64,000 nt of DNA from Tolypothrix brevis GSE-NOS-MK-07-07A. Its GTDB lineage: Bacteria > Cyanobacteriota > Cyanobacteriia > Cyanobacteriales > Nostocaceae. Each line of letters begins with the position of its first letter. The stretch's first letter is position 1. The notes below the pieces were generated by a model. That model had not been told where the DNA came from. It was given only the letters and a program-made list of their open reading frames with translations, and did no database searches. Made by a program: the position numbers and the translations under genes. Shown piece after piece: positions 47,546-57,324 of this stretch. The stretch is from contig JAHHIJ010000035.1 of assembly GCA_019358985.1 (NCBI GenBank), positions 19,557 through 83,556 on the forward strand, in the 5' to 3' direction.

Positions 47546-48839
47546 GGATTCATAGTTTCATCAAATATACCATAACCAGCCTTACCTTGCTGCTTGGCGT
47601 GGTACATGGCGATATCTGCATCTCGTAGCAGACTTTCTGGTTCATTGTGCTTGCTACCACTCAAAGCTATGCCAATACTGCCTGTACAAATTATGTCATG
47701 TCCATTAAGGTTAAGTGGCAATGCTAAAGACTCATGAATGCGTTTGGCGATATTGGTAGCATCGCTAACGTCTTTAATTTCTTCTAAAAGAATAGCAAAC
47801 TCATCACCACCAAATCGAGCGACAGTATCACCACTACGCAAGCATAATTCCAATCGTTGAGCTATCGCTACTAATAAATTATCTCCCATTTGGTGTCCAA
47901 AGCGATCGTTAATTGCTTTGAAGCCGTCTAAATCCAAAAACAAAACCGCGAAATCATAATCGTTGTGTCGCTTGCTTCGCTCAATTGTTTGTCTCAGTCT
48001 ATCTGTAAATAAAATGCGATTTGGTAGTGCTGTTAGCCCATCATAAAATGCATTGCGGAGCAGTTGCGCTTCTTTCTGTTTACGTTTAGTGATGTCTTGA
48101 CAAACTAAAATCGCACCAGTTATTTTGCCATCATCATCCCGAATAGGTGCAACACTATCCCCAATCGCTATTTTTCTCCCGTCTTTAGCAATCAGAGTAC
48201 AGTTTTCCGGTAAACTCAAAATTGCATCCGCTTTTATTGCTTGTTTGGCTAAATTATCAATTGGCTCCTTCGTCTGGTTGTCAATCAAACTAAAAACTTC
48301 GGTTAAATCTTTACCAATTGCTTCATTTTGCTTCCATCCAGTTAGTTGTTCTGCTATAGGATTCATAATTTGGACACAACCATTTGTATCTGTCACAACT
48401 ACGGCATAGCCCATACTATTAATAACTGCTGTTAGTTGCTGATGTTTTTCCTGCAATTTCTTTTCAATCTCCTGCTTATAAAGAGCCATTTCTACCGCAA
48501 CATGTAAGTCTCTTTTTGCAATTGTTTTGATCATACAACTAAAAGGTTGAGATAATTGCTCTTTATGTAATGTAGGATCTTGGAAATACTCGGTCAAATA
48601 TAACATAGGTACATCGAAATTATTCTGAATGATGTTTATCACTTGTACTCCATTGATTTTTCCTGACAAGCAAATATCAATTAACACTAAATGTGGATGA
48701 GTTTCTGCTACCTTTTTTATTGCTTTCTCAGCATAATCAGTGATATCCGGAACAGTATACTCTAAGTTTTCTAATCTCTTTCTAGTATCTACGGCTAGAA
48801 TTTTTCGTCCTTAACAACTAGTATTTTGCGACTGCCCAT
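47542..48839 (-). pseudogene. REC-PAS-GGDEF protein with a frameshift near its start
   Basis: From ATG 48839 the frame reads MGSRKILVVKDEKF and stops; adding one A to the run at 48801-48805 gives KILAVDTRKRLENLEYTV and joins the rest without a gap. Domains: receiver (Asp in LVLIDICLSG), PAS (INSMGYAVVVTDTNGCVQIM), then GGDEF with FARFGGDEFAILLEE-like VARFGGDEFAILLEE and the DGLTALPNR start. The cyclase centre is complete. One-base loss in a homopolymer, real or a read error; otherwise translation could begin inside at GTG 48687 without the first half of REC. Confidence 0.8.
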
Positions 48840-49390
48840 GCTAAACTAAACGGTTGGGTAAGGCTCAGATGCTGTGGTGGGTGTCAACGCAATCTAAAAC
48901 AGAATAATCCTATAGTAATCAATCTTTAAACTAACTGTGTCATTGCTTCATAAAAACCTGAATAATTATTACCCTAATTTTTGTTAAGACGCGGATCATT
49001 GATGTTCAGCAAAGTTAATTAGATGTTTTTATACGGCTAATATCAAGTTATTCATACATGATATATAGCGGTTATCAAATTACTAAAAGTTAAAGGCAGT
49101 TTTTGATCCCTAAGTAATTAATTAATTTAAAAGAAACTAAACTTTTGGGATACGTAAGTATGTATGAAAAGCAATTTAAAATCCAAGACAATAACATGTA
49201 AGTCGCAAAAATAAAAAAAAATAAATAAAAATCTAGCTGTTACAGGCATTAAGCAAAGAAAAAAGTATAATTACTTGTAAAATAACTTACATAGATTGGA
49301 TGATTACTTCCCAGATTTTGACGAAGCTATAATTTAAAGAAATATTAAATAATACTCGTCTTAGGCATTGCATATGGGGCATAATACCCA
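48840..49390. other. Long AT-rich intergenic region
   Basis: About 550 bases with no supported gene. No terminator or known RNA is recognised. It is followed by a repeat element (49391). Confidence 0.4.
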
Positions 49391-49482
49391 TTAGGCATAG
49401 GCGTATAAATTAAATATGCATTATCCAAAACCCTTGATTAGACGTAGCAGTGCTACGTCTCTACATCTTTTCTGGAGATGCG
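49391..49482. repeat. AGACAT-type element, TAGCAGTGCTA core, inverted
   Basis: TTAGGCATAGGCGTATAAAT at one end, palindrome at about 49438-49464 with the CTAATC form on the left, then TCTTTTCTGGAGATG. Confidence 0.8.
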
Positions 49483-49497
49483 TATTGCTCAACCGCC

Positions 49498-49869
49498 TTA
49501 AAATGGGTTAGACTTACTTCTAGTCAGTTCAATGGTAATTTTGCCGCCAAAGTCGGGAATGGGTGCGGCTGGTTTGCTTAAAGTGACTTGCACTCTAGTG
49601 ACGCGATCGCATTCAATGAGAATAGAATCGGCGATGGTGGCTACTAAACGTTCTATCAAAGCAAACTTAGATGTCTTGACTAGATGTTGCACTTTGGCGA
49701 TGACACTGCGATAATCCACAGTATCTTCAATGGCGTCAGTTTTAGCCGCTGTGGAGATATCTACCCATAACTTCACATCCACCTCAAACCATTGTCCTAA
49801 CACCTGTTCCTCAGCCAGATAGCCAGTATAGCCATAGCAGCGAATTCCTGTTAAATGAATCGAGTCCAT
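49498..49869 (-). CDS. folB: Dihydroneopterin aldolase
   Basis: 123 residues; makes 6-hydroxymethyl-dihydropterin for folate. IHLTGIRCYGYTGYLAEEQV, EDTVDYRSVIAKV, FALIERLVATIADSIL with the catalytic Glu, and VTLSKPAAPIPDFGGKITIE with the active-site Lys. Normal length. Divergent from menD with 83 bp between. Confidence 0.93.
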   Translation of the reverse strand: MDSIHLTGIRCYGYTGYLAEEQVLGQWFEVDVKLWVDISTAAKTDAIEDTVDYRSVIAKVQHLVKTSKFALIERLVATIADSILIECDRVTRVQVTLSKPAAPIPDFGGKITIELTRSKSNPF

Positions 49870-49952
49870 GAAATTTCAGTCTCAAAATGAATTTTGTATT
49901 CTGAATTTTAAAGTGAATTCTCGCATACAAAATCTAAAATTTAATTTAATTA

Positions 49953-51824
49953 ATGCCCATCGCTTTTAACAATACTAATCAACTTTGTTCTTTTATCTTA
50001 GCGGAAACGCTTTCCCGCCTAGGATTGACTTGTGCGGTAATTTGTCCTGGTTCGCGTTCTACACCTTTAGCACTCGCCTTTGCCAAAGCATCATATAATA
50101 TTGAAGCGATTTCTATTCTCGATGAACGTTCCGCTGCTTTTTTTGCTTTGGGAATAGCCAAAGGAACCAAAAATCCTGTAGTATTGATTTGCAGTTCGGG
50201 AACTGCGGGAGCAAACTTTTACCCAGCAGTCATTGAAGCTAGAGAAAGTCGCGTCCCTTTGTTGATATTAACCGCTGATAGACCGCAAGAATTGCGAGAT
50301 TGCCACTCTGGACAAACTATAGACCAATTGAAGCTATATGGAAATTACCCAAACTGGCAAACAGAGTTAGCTTTACCTTCATCAGATATGCAAATGTTAG
50401 CTTATCTGCGACAAACGGTAATTCATGCATGGGAAAAGTCGCTTTATCATGTCCCAGGTCCAGTACATCTAAATATACCTTTTCGCGATCCCCTCGCACC
50501 AATTCCCGATGCAAATGTAGAGACGCGAAATTTCGCGTCTCTACAATTTGACTCAGAAGAATTCTTTTCTGGAATCACAACTTTTTCCCCCACTCCCCAA
50601 TCCCCAATTCCCATACCCCAAGAATGGTTACAATCTCAACGAGGGATAATAATTGCCGGTGTTGCTCAAGTGCATCACCCAAAAGAATATTGTAGTGCGA
50701 TCGCGCAACTTTCCCTCTTGTTAAAATTTCCGGTTCTTGCAGAAGGACTTTCCCCAGTCAGAAATTATGCCGATCTCAACCCCTATTTAATATCAACCTA
50801 TGATTTAATTTTGCGAAATCATCAGATTTCGCAGCAGTTAGCACCAGAAATAGTAATTCAAATCGGGGAACTTCCCACTAGTAAACAACTGCGTACCTGG
50901 TTAAATACTACACAACCCAAACGCTGGATAATTGACTCTAGCGACCAAAACCTTGACCCCCTCCACGGAAAGACAATTCACCTACGAGTATCGATTGAAC
51001 AGCTAACAGTGGGAGAGGGGGAGACAAGGAGACAAGGGGACAAGGGGACACGGGGACACGGGGAACAAAAAAGAATTTCTCCCCCTCTCCTTGTCTCCCC
51101 CTCTCCTTGTCCCCCCCTCTCCCTTACTCCCTATCTTCAACTTTGGTGTGATGCGGAAGCGCAAGTTAGGTCAAATGTTGATAAAACTATGGTGACAATG
51201 AATGAGTTAGTGGAAAGTAAAGCCGCTTGGTTGCTTTCACAGATACTACCACCGGGAACGCCGCTATTTATCGCCAACAGTATGCCGGTTCGTGATGTAG
51301 AATTTTTCTGGAAGCCGAATAATTTAAGAGTGCGATCGCATTTTAATCGAGGTGCCAATGGTATAGATGGTACTTTATCCACTGCTTTAGGAATCGCTCA
51401 TCGTCGTCAAAGTAGTGTCATGTTAACTGGAGATTTATCTTTATTGCATGATACCAATGGCTTTTTAATTAGAAATAAGTTTGTTGGACATCTCACCATC
51501 GTGTTAATTAATAACAATGGCGGTGGGATTTTTGAAATGTTACCCATCGCTCAATTTGACCCACCATTTGAAGAATTTTTTGCCACTCCCCAAGATATTG
51601 ATTTTGCTCAATTGTGCGCTACTTATGGAGTAGAGCATGAATTGATTACTTCTTGGGATAAGTTGCAACAAAAGTTAAACCCGCTACCAAGTAAGGGAAT
51701 TCGGGTTTTGGAATTGCGAACAAATCGGAAAACAGATGCGAAGTGGCGTCAGGATAATTTACCTAAGTTTGCCGCGAATTTAGTCAATAAACACGCGAAA
51801 GTGAAAAACAATGTAGAGACGTAG
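49953..51824 (+). CDS. menD: SEPHCHC synthase MenD, with repeat-derived insertions
   Basis: Thiamine-diphosphate enzyme in phylloquinone (menaquinone-route) synthesis. Family blocks: VICPGSRSTPLALAFAKASY, LICSSGTAGANFYPAVIEAR, LTADRPQELRDCHSGQTIDQ, and the diphosphate-binding LTGDLSLLHDTNGFLIRN with NNNGGGIFEMLP. 623 residues, about 40 more than usual. The extra sequence is read from repeats: a palindrome at 50517-50544 (VETRNFASL), CCCCAAT heptads near 50585-50625 and a long inverted repeat at 51010-51126. The stop TAG is inside another palindrome at 51814. Confidence 0.92.
   Translation: MPIAFNNTNQLCSFILAETLSRLGLTCAVICPGSRSTPLALAFAKASYNIEAISILDERSAAFFALGIAKGTKNPVVLICSSGTAGANFYPAVIEARESRVPLLILTADRPQELRDCHSGQTIDQLKLYGNYPNWQTELALPSSDMQMLAYLRQTVIHAWEKSLYHVPGPVHLNIPFRDPLAPIPDANVETRNFASLQFDSEEFFSGITTFSPTPQSPIPIPQEWLQSQRGIIIAGVAQVHHPKEYCSAIAQLSLLLKFPVLAEGLSPVRNYADLNPYLISTYDLILRNHQISQQLAPEIVIQIGELPTSKQLRTWLNTTQPKRWIIDSSDQNLDPLHGKTIHLRVSIEQLTVGEGETRRQGDKGTRGHGEQKRISPPLLVSPSPCPPLSLTPYLQLWCDAEAQVRSNVDKTMVTMNELVESKAAWLLSQILPPGTPLFIANSMPVRDVEFFWKPNNLRVRSHFNRGANGIDGTLSTALGIAHRRQSSVMLTGDLSLLHDTNGFLIRNKFVGHLTIVLINNNGGGIFEMLPIAQFDPPFEEFFATPQDIDFAQLCATYGVEHELITSWDKLQQKLNPLPSKGIRVLELRTNRKTDAKWRQDNLPKFAANLVNKHAKVKNNVET
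50517..50544. repeat. Palindrome, CGAAATTTCG core, in frame in menD
   Basis: GTAGAGACG + CGAAATTTCG + CGTCTCTAC, perfect 14+14; read as VETRNFASL at about residues 189-198. Confidence 0.9.
51010..51126. repeat. Purine/pyrimidine inverted repeat in frame in menD
   Basis: GGAGACAAGG/GGGGACACGG units, then CCCCCTCTCC/CTTGTCTCCC units, read as a Gly/Arg-rich then Pro/Ser-rich stretch (about residues 353-391). Same class as 14459-14556. Confidence 0.85.
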
Positions 51825-51885
51825 CACTGCTACGTCTAATCAAGGGTTTTGGATAACACATATTTAATTTCTACCACTATGTCTA
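51813..51885. repeat. AGACAT-type element, TAGCACTGCTA core, at the menD stop
   Basis: GTAGAGACGTAG begins in the last menD codons (GTA GAG ACG TAG); the right part ends CCACTATGTCTAAT. It also lies just beyond the M20 gene end. Confidence 0.85.
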
Positions 51886-51900
51886 ATATTGAAAAACAAG

Positions 51901-53118
51901 TTAAACAGAAAATTTTTCGACGCAGCGGACGAAGATTTCTACACCCATTTGTAAAGCGGTTTCGTCAAAATCAAAGCGGGGATGATGATGGGGATATGCT
52001 AAGTCTTTGCCAGGGTTTGCAGAACCAAGGAAGAAATAACAACCGGGAACGGCTTGTAAGAAGTATGACATATCTTCGCCGCCCATTGTTTGACATTCTG
52101 GGACAATTCCGAGAGGAGTTTCTATCACTTGTTCGGCTTGCGATCGCACAAATTCTGCTATCTCTGCATCGTTGATAGTTGGTGGGTAAAGTTCCCAATA
52201 TTCTAAGTCATAACTTGCACCAAAAGATTGACAAATGCCGGCGATAATTTGCTCAATTCGCTTTTTGAAAAAGCCTTTTAAATCAGGTTTAAAATAACGT
52301 ATTGTCCCACTCATTCTAGCTGTATCGGGAATAACATTTACCTTGGTTCCCGCATGAAGTTCGCCGACTGTCACCACCGCCGAATCTATTGGATCGACGT
52401 TCCGTGAGACAATAGTTTGTAAAGCATTGACAATTTGAGCCGCAACTACGATAGAATCAACCGTTTGATGAGGCATTGCCCCATGTCCACCTTTGCCCAA
52501 AATCGTGCATTTAAAGCATTCTACAGCTGCCATTAAAGCTCCTGCGCGGACTCCGACTGTTCCCAAAGGCAAATTATTCCACAAATGCAAACCGATAATT
52601 GCATCCACATCAGGGTTTTTTAGTACCCCAGCTTCAATCATCGGCTTTGCACCTCCTGGTCCTTCTTCCGCTGGTTGAAAGATGATTTTTATAGTGCCGG
52701 CGAAGTTTTGACGATTTGATTGCAGATAGTAAGCTGTACCTAAAGCGATCGCTGTATGTCCGTCATGACCGCAAGCGTGCATTAATCCATCATGTTGTGA
52801 TTTATATGGCACTTCGTTGAGTTCTTGAATTGGCAAAGCGTCCATATCAGCCCGAATTGCCAAGACTTTTCCACTATCAATTTTACCACCTTTTATGATT
52901 GCCACAATTCCAGTTTCGGCAATACCAGTTTGATGCTCAATTCCCCATTCTTGCAACTTCTGTGAAACAAACTCAGATGTGAGTTTTTCTTGAAAACCTA
53001 ACTCTGGTTGTTGATGCAGTTGTCGTCGCCATTCTACCAGTTGAGGTTGCAATGAGCGGATTTCGAGACGAACGCGAGATAAGTCAACACTAGATGGATG
53101 TGGGAAGGTGGAAACCAT
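51901..53118 (-). CDS. M20 family amidohydrolase
   Basis: 405 residues, IAA-amino-acid hydrolase/hippuricase-like. Metal ligands: Cys and His in HACGHDGHTAIALG, Glu in IFQPAEEGPGGAKPM, His in IGLHLWNNLPLG and the C-terminal HHHPRFDFDE; dimerisation insert MPHQTVDSIVVAAQIVNALQ. It hydrolyses N-acyl amino acids; the substrate is not fixed. Confidence 0.9.
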   Translation of the reverse strand: MVSTFPHPSSVDLSRVRLEIRSLQPQLVEWRRQLHQQPELGFQEKLTSEFVSQKLQEWGIEHQTGIAETGIVAIIKGGKIDSGKVLAIRADMDALPIQELNEVPYKSQHDGLMHACGHDGHTAIALGTAYYLQSNRQNFAGTIKIIFQPAEEGPGGAKPMIEAGVLKNPDVDAIIGLHLWNNLPLGTVGVRAGALMAAVECFKCTILGKGGHGAMPHQTVDSIVVAAQIVNALQTIVSRNVDPIDSAVVTVGELHAGTKVNVIPDTARMSGTIRYFKPDLKGFFKKRIEQIIAGICQSFGASYDLEYWELYPPTINDAEIAEFVRSQAEQVIETPLGIVPECQTMGGEDMSYFLQAVPGCYFFLGSANPGKDLAYPHHHPRFDFDETALQMGVEIFVRCVEKFSV

Positions 53119-53236
53119 TGTGAAGAAAAGCTAGTTAAACACAGCTGGCGATCGATTATTTTCCTAGTTTAAGCGATCGCTTGCACTCAGTACGGCTGTG
53201 TCAATATCTAAACTGCCATTTTTGGCTAAAAATCAA

Positions 53237-54142
53237 TTACAAAATTTGTCGCAATTCCTCAACAGTATTTGCTAAAACTACACTTCGTAAAACCCCTTGC
53301 AGTTGCTCTAAATCAGATATTTGGGAGATTTGAGGCATCAATTCCAAACCCTCGCTAGCAAATTTAGCTTCCAAACTCATTTCTATATTAGAAAGCATTT
53401 GTTCTTGCCGTCCCTGGGCTTCTCCTCGCGCTTCTCCTCGCGCTTCTCCTCGCGCTTCTCCTCGTGCTTCTCCTCGCGCTTCTCCTTCACGTAAAATCTC
53501 TTGATACCAGGGTGATTCACGTAACACAGCCATATCCCACCTCATGATTTCTTGAACTAACGCACTCTCTAACACAAAAGTAGCAAAAAAAGCTAAAACC
53601 GTCTCCAGTTGATTTAAGTCTTCATTCCCACGCAAAATTTGTAATGCTTCCCTAATGGTAGATTCATCATCCCCTCCTTTAAGAATTGGTACAAACGGAA
53701 GTAGCGATGGTAACGGTTGTTGAAAAGCGATATTCACGTCCACTTCCCACAAATTAATCACGCGATAATCTTGAATTGCTCGTAATCCGGCAACATTTGA
53801 GGCAAAAGAAGTAGGGATTGTCTCATCATTTGTTGGTAGAATATTAATGAGCACAGGATAAGTTGATAAACCATACTTTTCTTCAGCCAGCGCTGCATAA
53901 GAACGCATTCGACGGGGCATTTTGGCACTGTAGCGTAATTGTAATTCGTTTACTACTAGAAATTCTCCTTGCTCAGGACTATTAACACGGATTAATACAT
54001 CATTTTCTCTACTGATCCATTGAAATTCACCAGAGAGAATTTCCAAAGCCGTAATATCTGGAATCTCTGTTATCCATCGCACCCAATTATCAGGTGCAAG
54101 ACTAATTAGTTTTTTGATACCGACATCTGCGGGTTTTGCCAT
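53237..54142 (-). CDS. Rpn/PD-(D/E)XK nuclease-like protein with GEAR repeats
   Basis: 301 residues. N-terminal ALEILSGEFQWISRENDVLI, FLVVNELQLRYSAKMPRRMR with the E-x-Q core of PD-(D/E)XK folds, YALAEEKYGL-like. About residues 220-243 are a run of Gly-Glu-Ala-Arg coded by a 12-bp tandem repeat (53419-53485), then a helical tail. Such Glu-Ala-Arg runs are frequent in Rpn-like proteins. Function unknown; recombination nuclease by family. Confidence 0.75.
   Translation of the reverse strand: MAKPADVGIKKLISLAPDNWVRWITEIPDITALEILSGEFQWISRENDVLIRVNSPEQGEFLVVNELQLRYSAKMPRRMRSYAALAEEKYGLSTYPVLINILPTNDETIPTSFASNVAGLRAIQDYRVINLWEVDVNIAFQQPLPSLLPFVPILKGGDDESTIREALQILRGNEDLNQLETVLAFFATFVLESALVQEIMRWDMAVLRESPWYQEILREGEARGEARGEARGEARGEARGEAQGRQEQMLSNIEMSLEAKFASEGLELMPQISQISDLEQLQGVLRSVVLANTVEELRQIL
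53419..53485. repeat. 12-bp coding tandem repeat (GEAR)
   Basis: CTTCTCCTCGCG repeated about five and a half times, with one C to T change and one end change. Copy number may vary by slippage without changing frame. Confidence 0.85.
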
Positions 54143-54157
54143 TGTTATAGATGCACT

Positions 54158-54838
54158 TCAAAACTGCAAGATATCAGCTAAACCTAAATTTGATATGATT
54201 TGGGCAAGTTTATCCAAATCATCTGGGTGATCTAGATAAGGTAAGCAGCCTAAAACCCGGATATTAGTGAGTGATTGAATTAAATCTGATGGTGTCCAGT
54301 CAGCTATTTCGGCATCAGTGCGGGGTTGTACGCAGTTAAGAACAATCCCTTTCAGATTCACTTTTGTTTGTCTAGCTAATGCTACATTGGCTACAGCTTG
54401 GGCGATCGCTCCCAATTTCACAGGTACTACCAACACCGTCGGCAAACGCCATTCCCCGGCTAAGTCTGCTACCGTCAACTCCGGAGTGATGGGTGAACCT
54501 AATCCGCCCAAAGCTTCAATTAAAACAATATCATGACGCGATCGCACTTTTTCCAAAGTTTGCCACACCAACCCTAAATCTACTTCTCGATTTTCCCGTG
54601 CTGCGGCAATCGGTGGTGCCAGAGGTGCTTGGAAATACAAAGGTGTGATTTCTTCTGAAGATTGCGAGAGCGAAAACAGTTTTTGATAAAGTTCGCGATC
54701 GCCTTCACCGGATTGAATCGGTTTCATAATTCCCAAACGTCGCTGCGGGTAATATGTTTGGCAATAAGCTGCTAACGCTGTTGTAAAAACAGTTTTACCA
54801 GCTTCCGTATCAGTTCCCGTAATTAGTAATGTATTCAT
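54158..54838 (-). CDS. bioD: Dethiobiotin synthase
   Basis: 226 residues from ATG 54838 ([20 protein letters not shown]). P-loop GTDTEAGKT, Lys in [25 protein letters not shown] and [12 protein letters not shown] 6 bases upstream is not preferred. Makes the ureido ring of biotin; no other bio gene is in the window. Confidence 0.93.
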   Translation of the reverse strand: MNTLLITGTDTEAGKTVFTTALAAYCQTYYPQRRLGIMKPIQSGEGDRELYQKLFSLSQSSEEITPLYFQAPLAPPIAAARENREVDLGLVWQTLEKVRSRHDIVLIEALGGLGSPITPELTVADLAGEWRLPTVLVVPVKLGAIAQAVANVALARQTKVNLKGIVLNCVQPRTDAEIADWTPSDLIQSLTNIRVLGCLPYLDHPDDLDKLAQIISNLGLADILQF

Positions 54839-54932
54839 TGACAACTCTTAGTTATTAACCCTTAATTTACCCTATTTAACTTCAACAAAATAGTATATCT
54901 AAATCATACCAAAAACTCTCTCCTTTCTCTTC

Positions 54933-54955
54933 CTCTGCGTTCTCTGCGTCTAGTA
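54933..54955. repeat. CTCTGCGTTCTCTGCGTCT repeat
   Basis: Intergenic relative of the repeat in metH (22700-22732), reverse orientation. Confidence 0.65.
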
Positions 54956-55023
54956 AGGTTCGTTATTCCAAATTATTCTTTATCAATCATATAAAATTAA
55001 TCAAATTAAATGCCTCATTTAAC

Positions 55024-56832
55024 TTATCGAGAATTTGTCGGATTAGGAACAGGATTTGTTTGCTCAATAGGCGGATTATTATTTTCGTCTTGAGGAGATG
55101 TAGACGGAAACTCCGGTGGCTGTAAAGGAGGAAGCGTAGGCGAATTATTAACAGGTGGGACTGGAAACGTTGGCGCAACAGTTGGCGTGATTGTTGGTAG
55201 CGGTGTCGATGGCTCTGGTGTCGGCGTAAATGTCGGCTCTAATGTTGGCGTGATTGTCGGTGTCGCGTCTAATTTTTCTAATCCAACATTAAGAACATAA
55301 TTGCTTTCTGGAGCTTCTTGTGATGAAGTTAACTGAATAACATATCTACCACTTCTAGGCAATATTCCCTCATAGGATACGACTTGCTGTGCCGAATTAT
55401 CTATTACTTCTCGATTGGGAGATAAAACAGTTAGCAAAATATTATTACTTTCTGGAGAAAGCAACGCAGTTAATTTGGAACCTTTTTTGGCAAAAAAGCT
55501 GTATTCAACTGTTTCATTTGCTTTGATAGTACCATCAAGATTAAGTTGATTTGGAGTGACAAAAGTTAGGCGTTTCTTAGTAACAATAGGCTCAACATTG
55601 GTAGGTGTCGGTGTCGGTGTCGGTGTAAATATCGGTGTCGGTGTAGCCCCACCTGTAATAACTGGCGAAGGAAAAGTTTGTGGTGGGGTTTCTGGTGTTA
55701 ACGTTTTTGGTTGACTGCTGCGGATGGAACTTACTATTGCCCAAGAACCAAATCCTGCTAAGATAATTACAGCAGCGCCAATCGCACCCAACGCCAAGGG
55801 ATTATCTAAAATAGAACTGCTGGAAGGAGGATCGGGAATTACTGGATCTAATCTTTTAGGTGCGACAGGTGGGATTGGATCTGGACAACCACCGACAGCG
55901 ACTGTTTGCACATTGGACAAAGGCACATTTGACTGGTTTGGTTGTGCCAAAACTTGTAATGCTTGGGTGACATCGGCAACATTAGCAAAACGATCGCTTA
56001 GTGAATGGCACAACATCCGATTTAATATTTGAGCAAATCGCCCATCGACTTTTACCAACTTTTGCCAATTCCAAGTTAGTTGATTTTCATCAAATAGTTC
56101 TTGCGGCTCTTTAAGCGTCAGCAAAACTAGCACTGTGACTGCTAACGCATACAAATCACTACTGGGGTAAGCCCTTCCTGTTTGCATTTGCTCACTGGGT
56201 GCATAGCCTAATTTTCCCACAGTGGTAAGGGGCGTTGATACATTTAAAGATTGTAATTTAGTTGCCAGTTCTTTCACCACCCCAAAGTCAATTAAAACAG
56301 GTAGGCGTTCGCGAAGCGTGTCCGTTCGCGCAGCGTCTCCGTAAGGAGAAGGACTCTCGCTTTCTCGCAAAATAATATTTTCCGGTGAAATATCCCGGTG
56401 AATAATTCCGCGATCGTGAATATGCTCAAGCACTGGTAACAAGGAGCGCATCAGAAACAAAACTTCCGCTTCTGTGAAAGTTTGACCGACAGCTTTACGC
56501 TCATCTAGCATTGTACGGTAAGTCTTACCCGCAACGTAATCTTGCACCAAAAATAAGCGGTGGTCTTCTTCAAATCTTTCTCTAAATTGTGGTATTTGTG
56601 GATGTTGTATTTGGTATAAAATTGCAGCTTCTCTGGCGAAAAGTTCTTGTGCTTTCTCCCAAGCGTCAGTCCCCGTGGCACTAGGAATTAATTCCTTGAT
56701 CGCACAAAGTTCATTAAACCGTCTTTGGTCTTCTGCCAAATAAGTTCTGCCAAATCCCCCCTGACCGAGAATTTGAATTATGCGATAACGGTTTTGCAGT
56801 ACAGTACCAACAGTAATGGGTGGTTGCATCAT
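55024..56832 (-). CDS. Ser/Thr protein kinase with membrane helix and PPC-like domain
   Basis: 602 residues. Kinase domain 1-290: LGQGGFGRTYLAEDQ, CAIKELIPS, IIHRDISPENIILRE, LIDFGVVKELA, GYAPSEQM. Between the catalytic loop and DFG, residues about 161-176 (SPYGDAARTDTLRERL) come from a repeat at 56305-56352. One membrane helix about 345-365 (LALGAIGAAVIILAGFGSWA), a Thr/Pro linker, a PPC-like beta domain (about 430-525), and a Pro-rich tail. Probably a surface-sensing kinase; the insertion may affect the activation area. Confidence 0.9.
   Translation of the reverse strand: MMQPPITVGTVLQNRYRIIQILGQGGFGRTYLAEDQRRFNELCAIKELIPSATGTDAWEKAQELFAREAAILYQIQHPQIPQFRERFEEDHRLFLVQDYVAGKTYRTMLDERKAVGQTFTEAEVLFLMRSLLPVLEHIHDRGIIHRDISPENIILRESESPSPYGDAARTDTLRERLPVLIDFGVVKELATKLQSLNVSTPLTTVGKLGYAPSEQMQTGRAYPSSDLYALAVTVLVLLTLKEPQELFDENQLTWNWQKLVKVDGRFAQILNRMLCHSLSDRFANVADVTQALQVLAQPNQSNVPLSNVQTVAVGGCPDPIPPVAPKRLDPVIPDPPSSSSILDNPLALGAIGAAVIILAGFGSWAIVSSIRSSQPKTLTPETPPQTFPSPVITGGATPTPIFTPTPTPTPTNVEPIVTKKRLTFVTPNQLNLDGTIKANETVEYSFFAKKGSKLTALLSPESNNILLTVLSPNREVIDNSAQQVVSYEGILPRSGRYVIQLTSSQEAPESNYVLNVGLEKLDATPTITPTLEPTFTPTPEPSTPLPTITPTVAPTFPVPPVNNSPTLPPLQPPEFPSTSPQDENNNPPIEQTNPVPNPTNSR
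56305..56352. repeat. CGTTCGCGAAGCGTGTCC repeat inside the kinase
   Basis: CGTTCGCGAAGCG, TCCGTTCGCGCAGCGTCTCC: a common Nostocales repeat in frame between HRD and DFG motifs. Confidence 0.8.
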
Positions 56833-57290
56833 CGATTAATTGGGTATGGGGCAATTTTGTTGAGGGTGAAAGGGATTCATGGTAAGAAAGAAGAAATATT
56901 TTTCCCCCTGCTCAAGAACGCTCTCCCAGTCCCCAGTCCCTAGTCCCTAGTTCCTAGTTCCTAGTTCCTTCATCTTTTGCCTTTATTTTTCACCTTCTAC
57001 GCTAGCGTATGGCATAAATAAACGCTCCTTAACGTAGTAACGGCTACCCTTCGGGAAAGCTCCGCTAACAACCGTTAAAATCCTTGTTTTGAGCGGTAAA
57101 CCGCTCACTACCAACCAGGAGAATATTTTACGTTTAATTTCGCCCACTTAACTTAACCAGATTTAAAAGCTTAAATTAAATCTGCCATTTTATGAATTTG
57201 CCGCTAATATCATAGAATATTCAATTGCCCCTTAGATTTTTATTCACAGGTGTTTCTACTTAACGAGTGCTTACTCAAATATCACTTAAT
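56833..57290. other. Repeat-rich upstream part of the prs leader region
   Basis: No gene. Heptads TCCCTAG/TTCCTAG (about 56925-56968), a piece GGCTACCCTTCGGGAAAGCT of a dispersed repeat near 57050, and the palindrome GAGCGGTAAACCGCTC at 57093-57108. Confidence 0.55.
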
Positions 57291-57318
57291 TTGTGAATCC
57301 TTAGCGCTAAGTTATAAA
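57291..57318 (+). promoter_or_regulatory. Sigma70-type promoter candidate
   Basis: TTGTGA at 57291-57296 and TATAAA at 57313-57318, 16 bases apart; it lies just before the two-hairpin RNA candidate. Confidence 0.5.
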
Positions 57319-57324
57319 TAAGGT

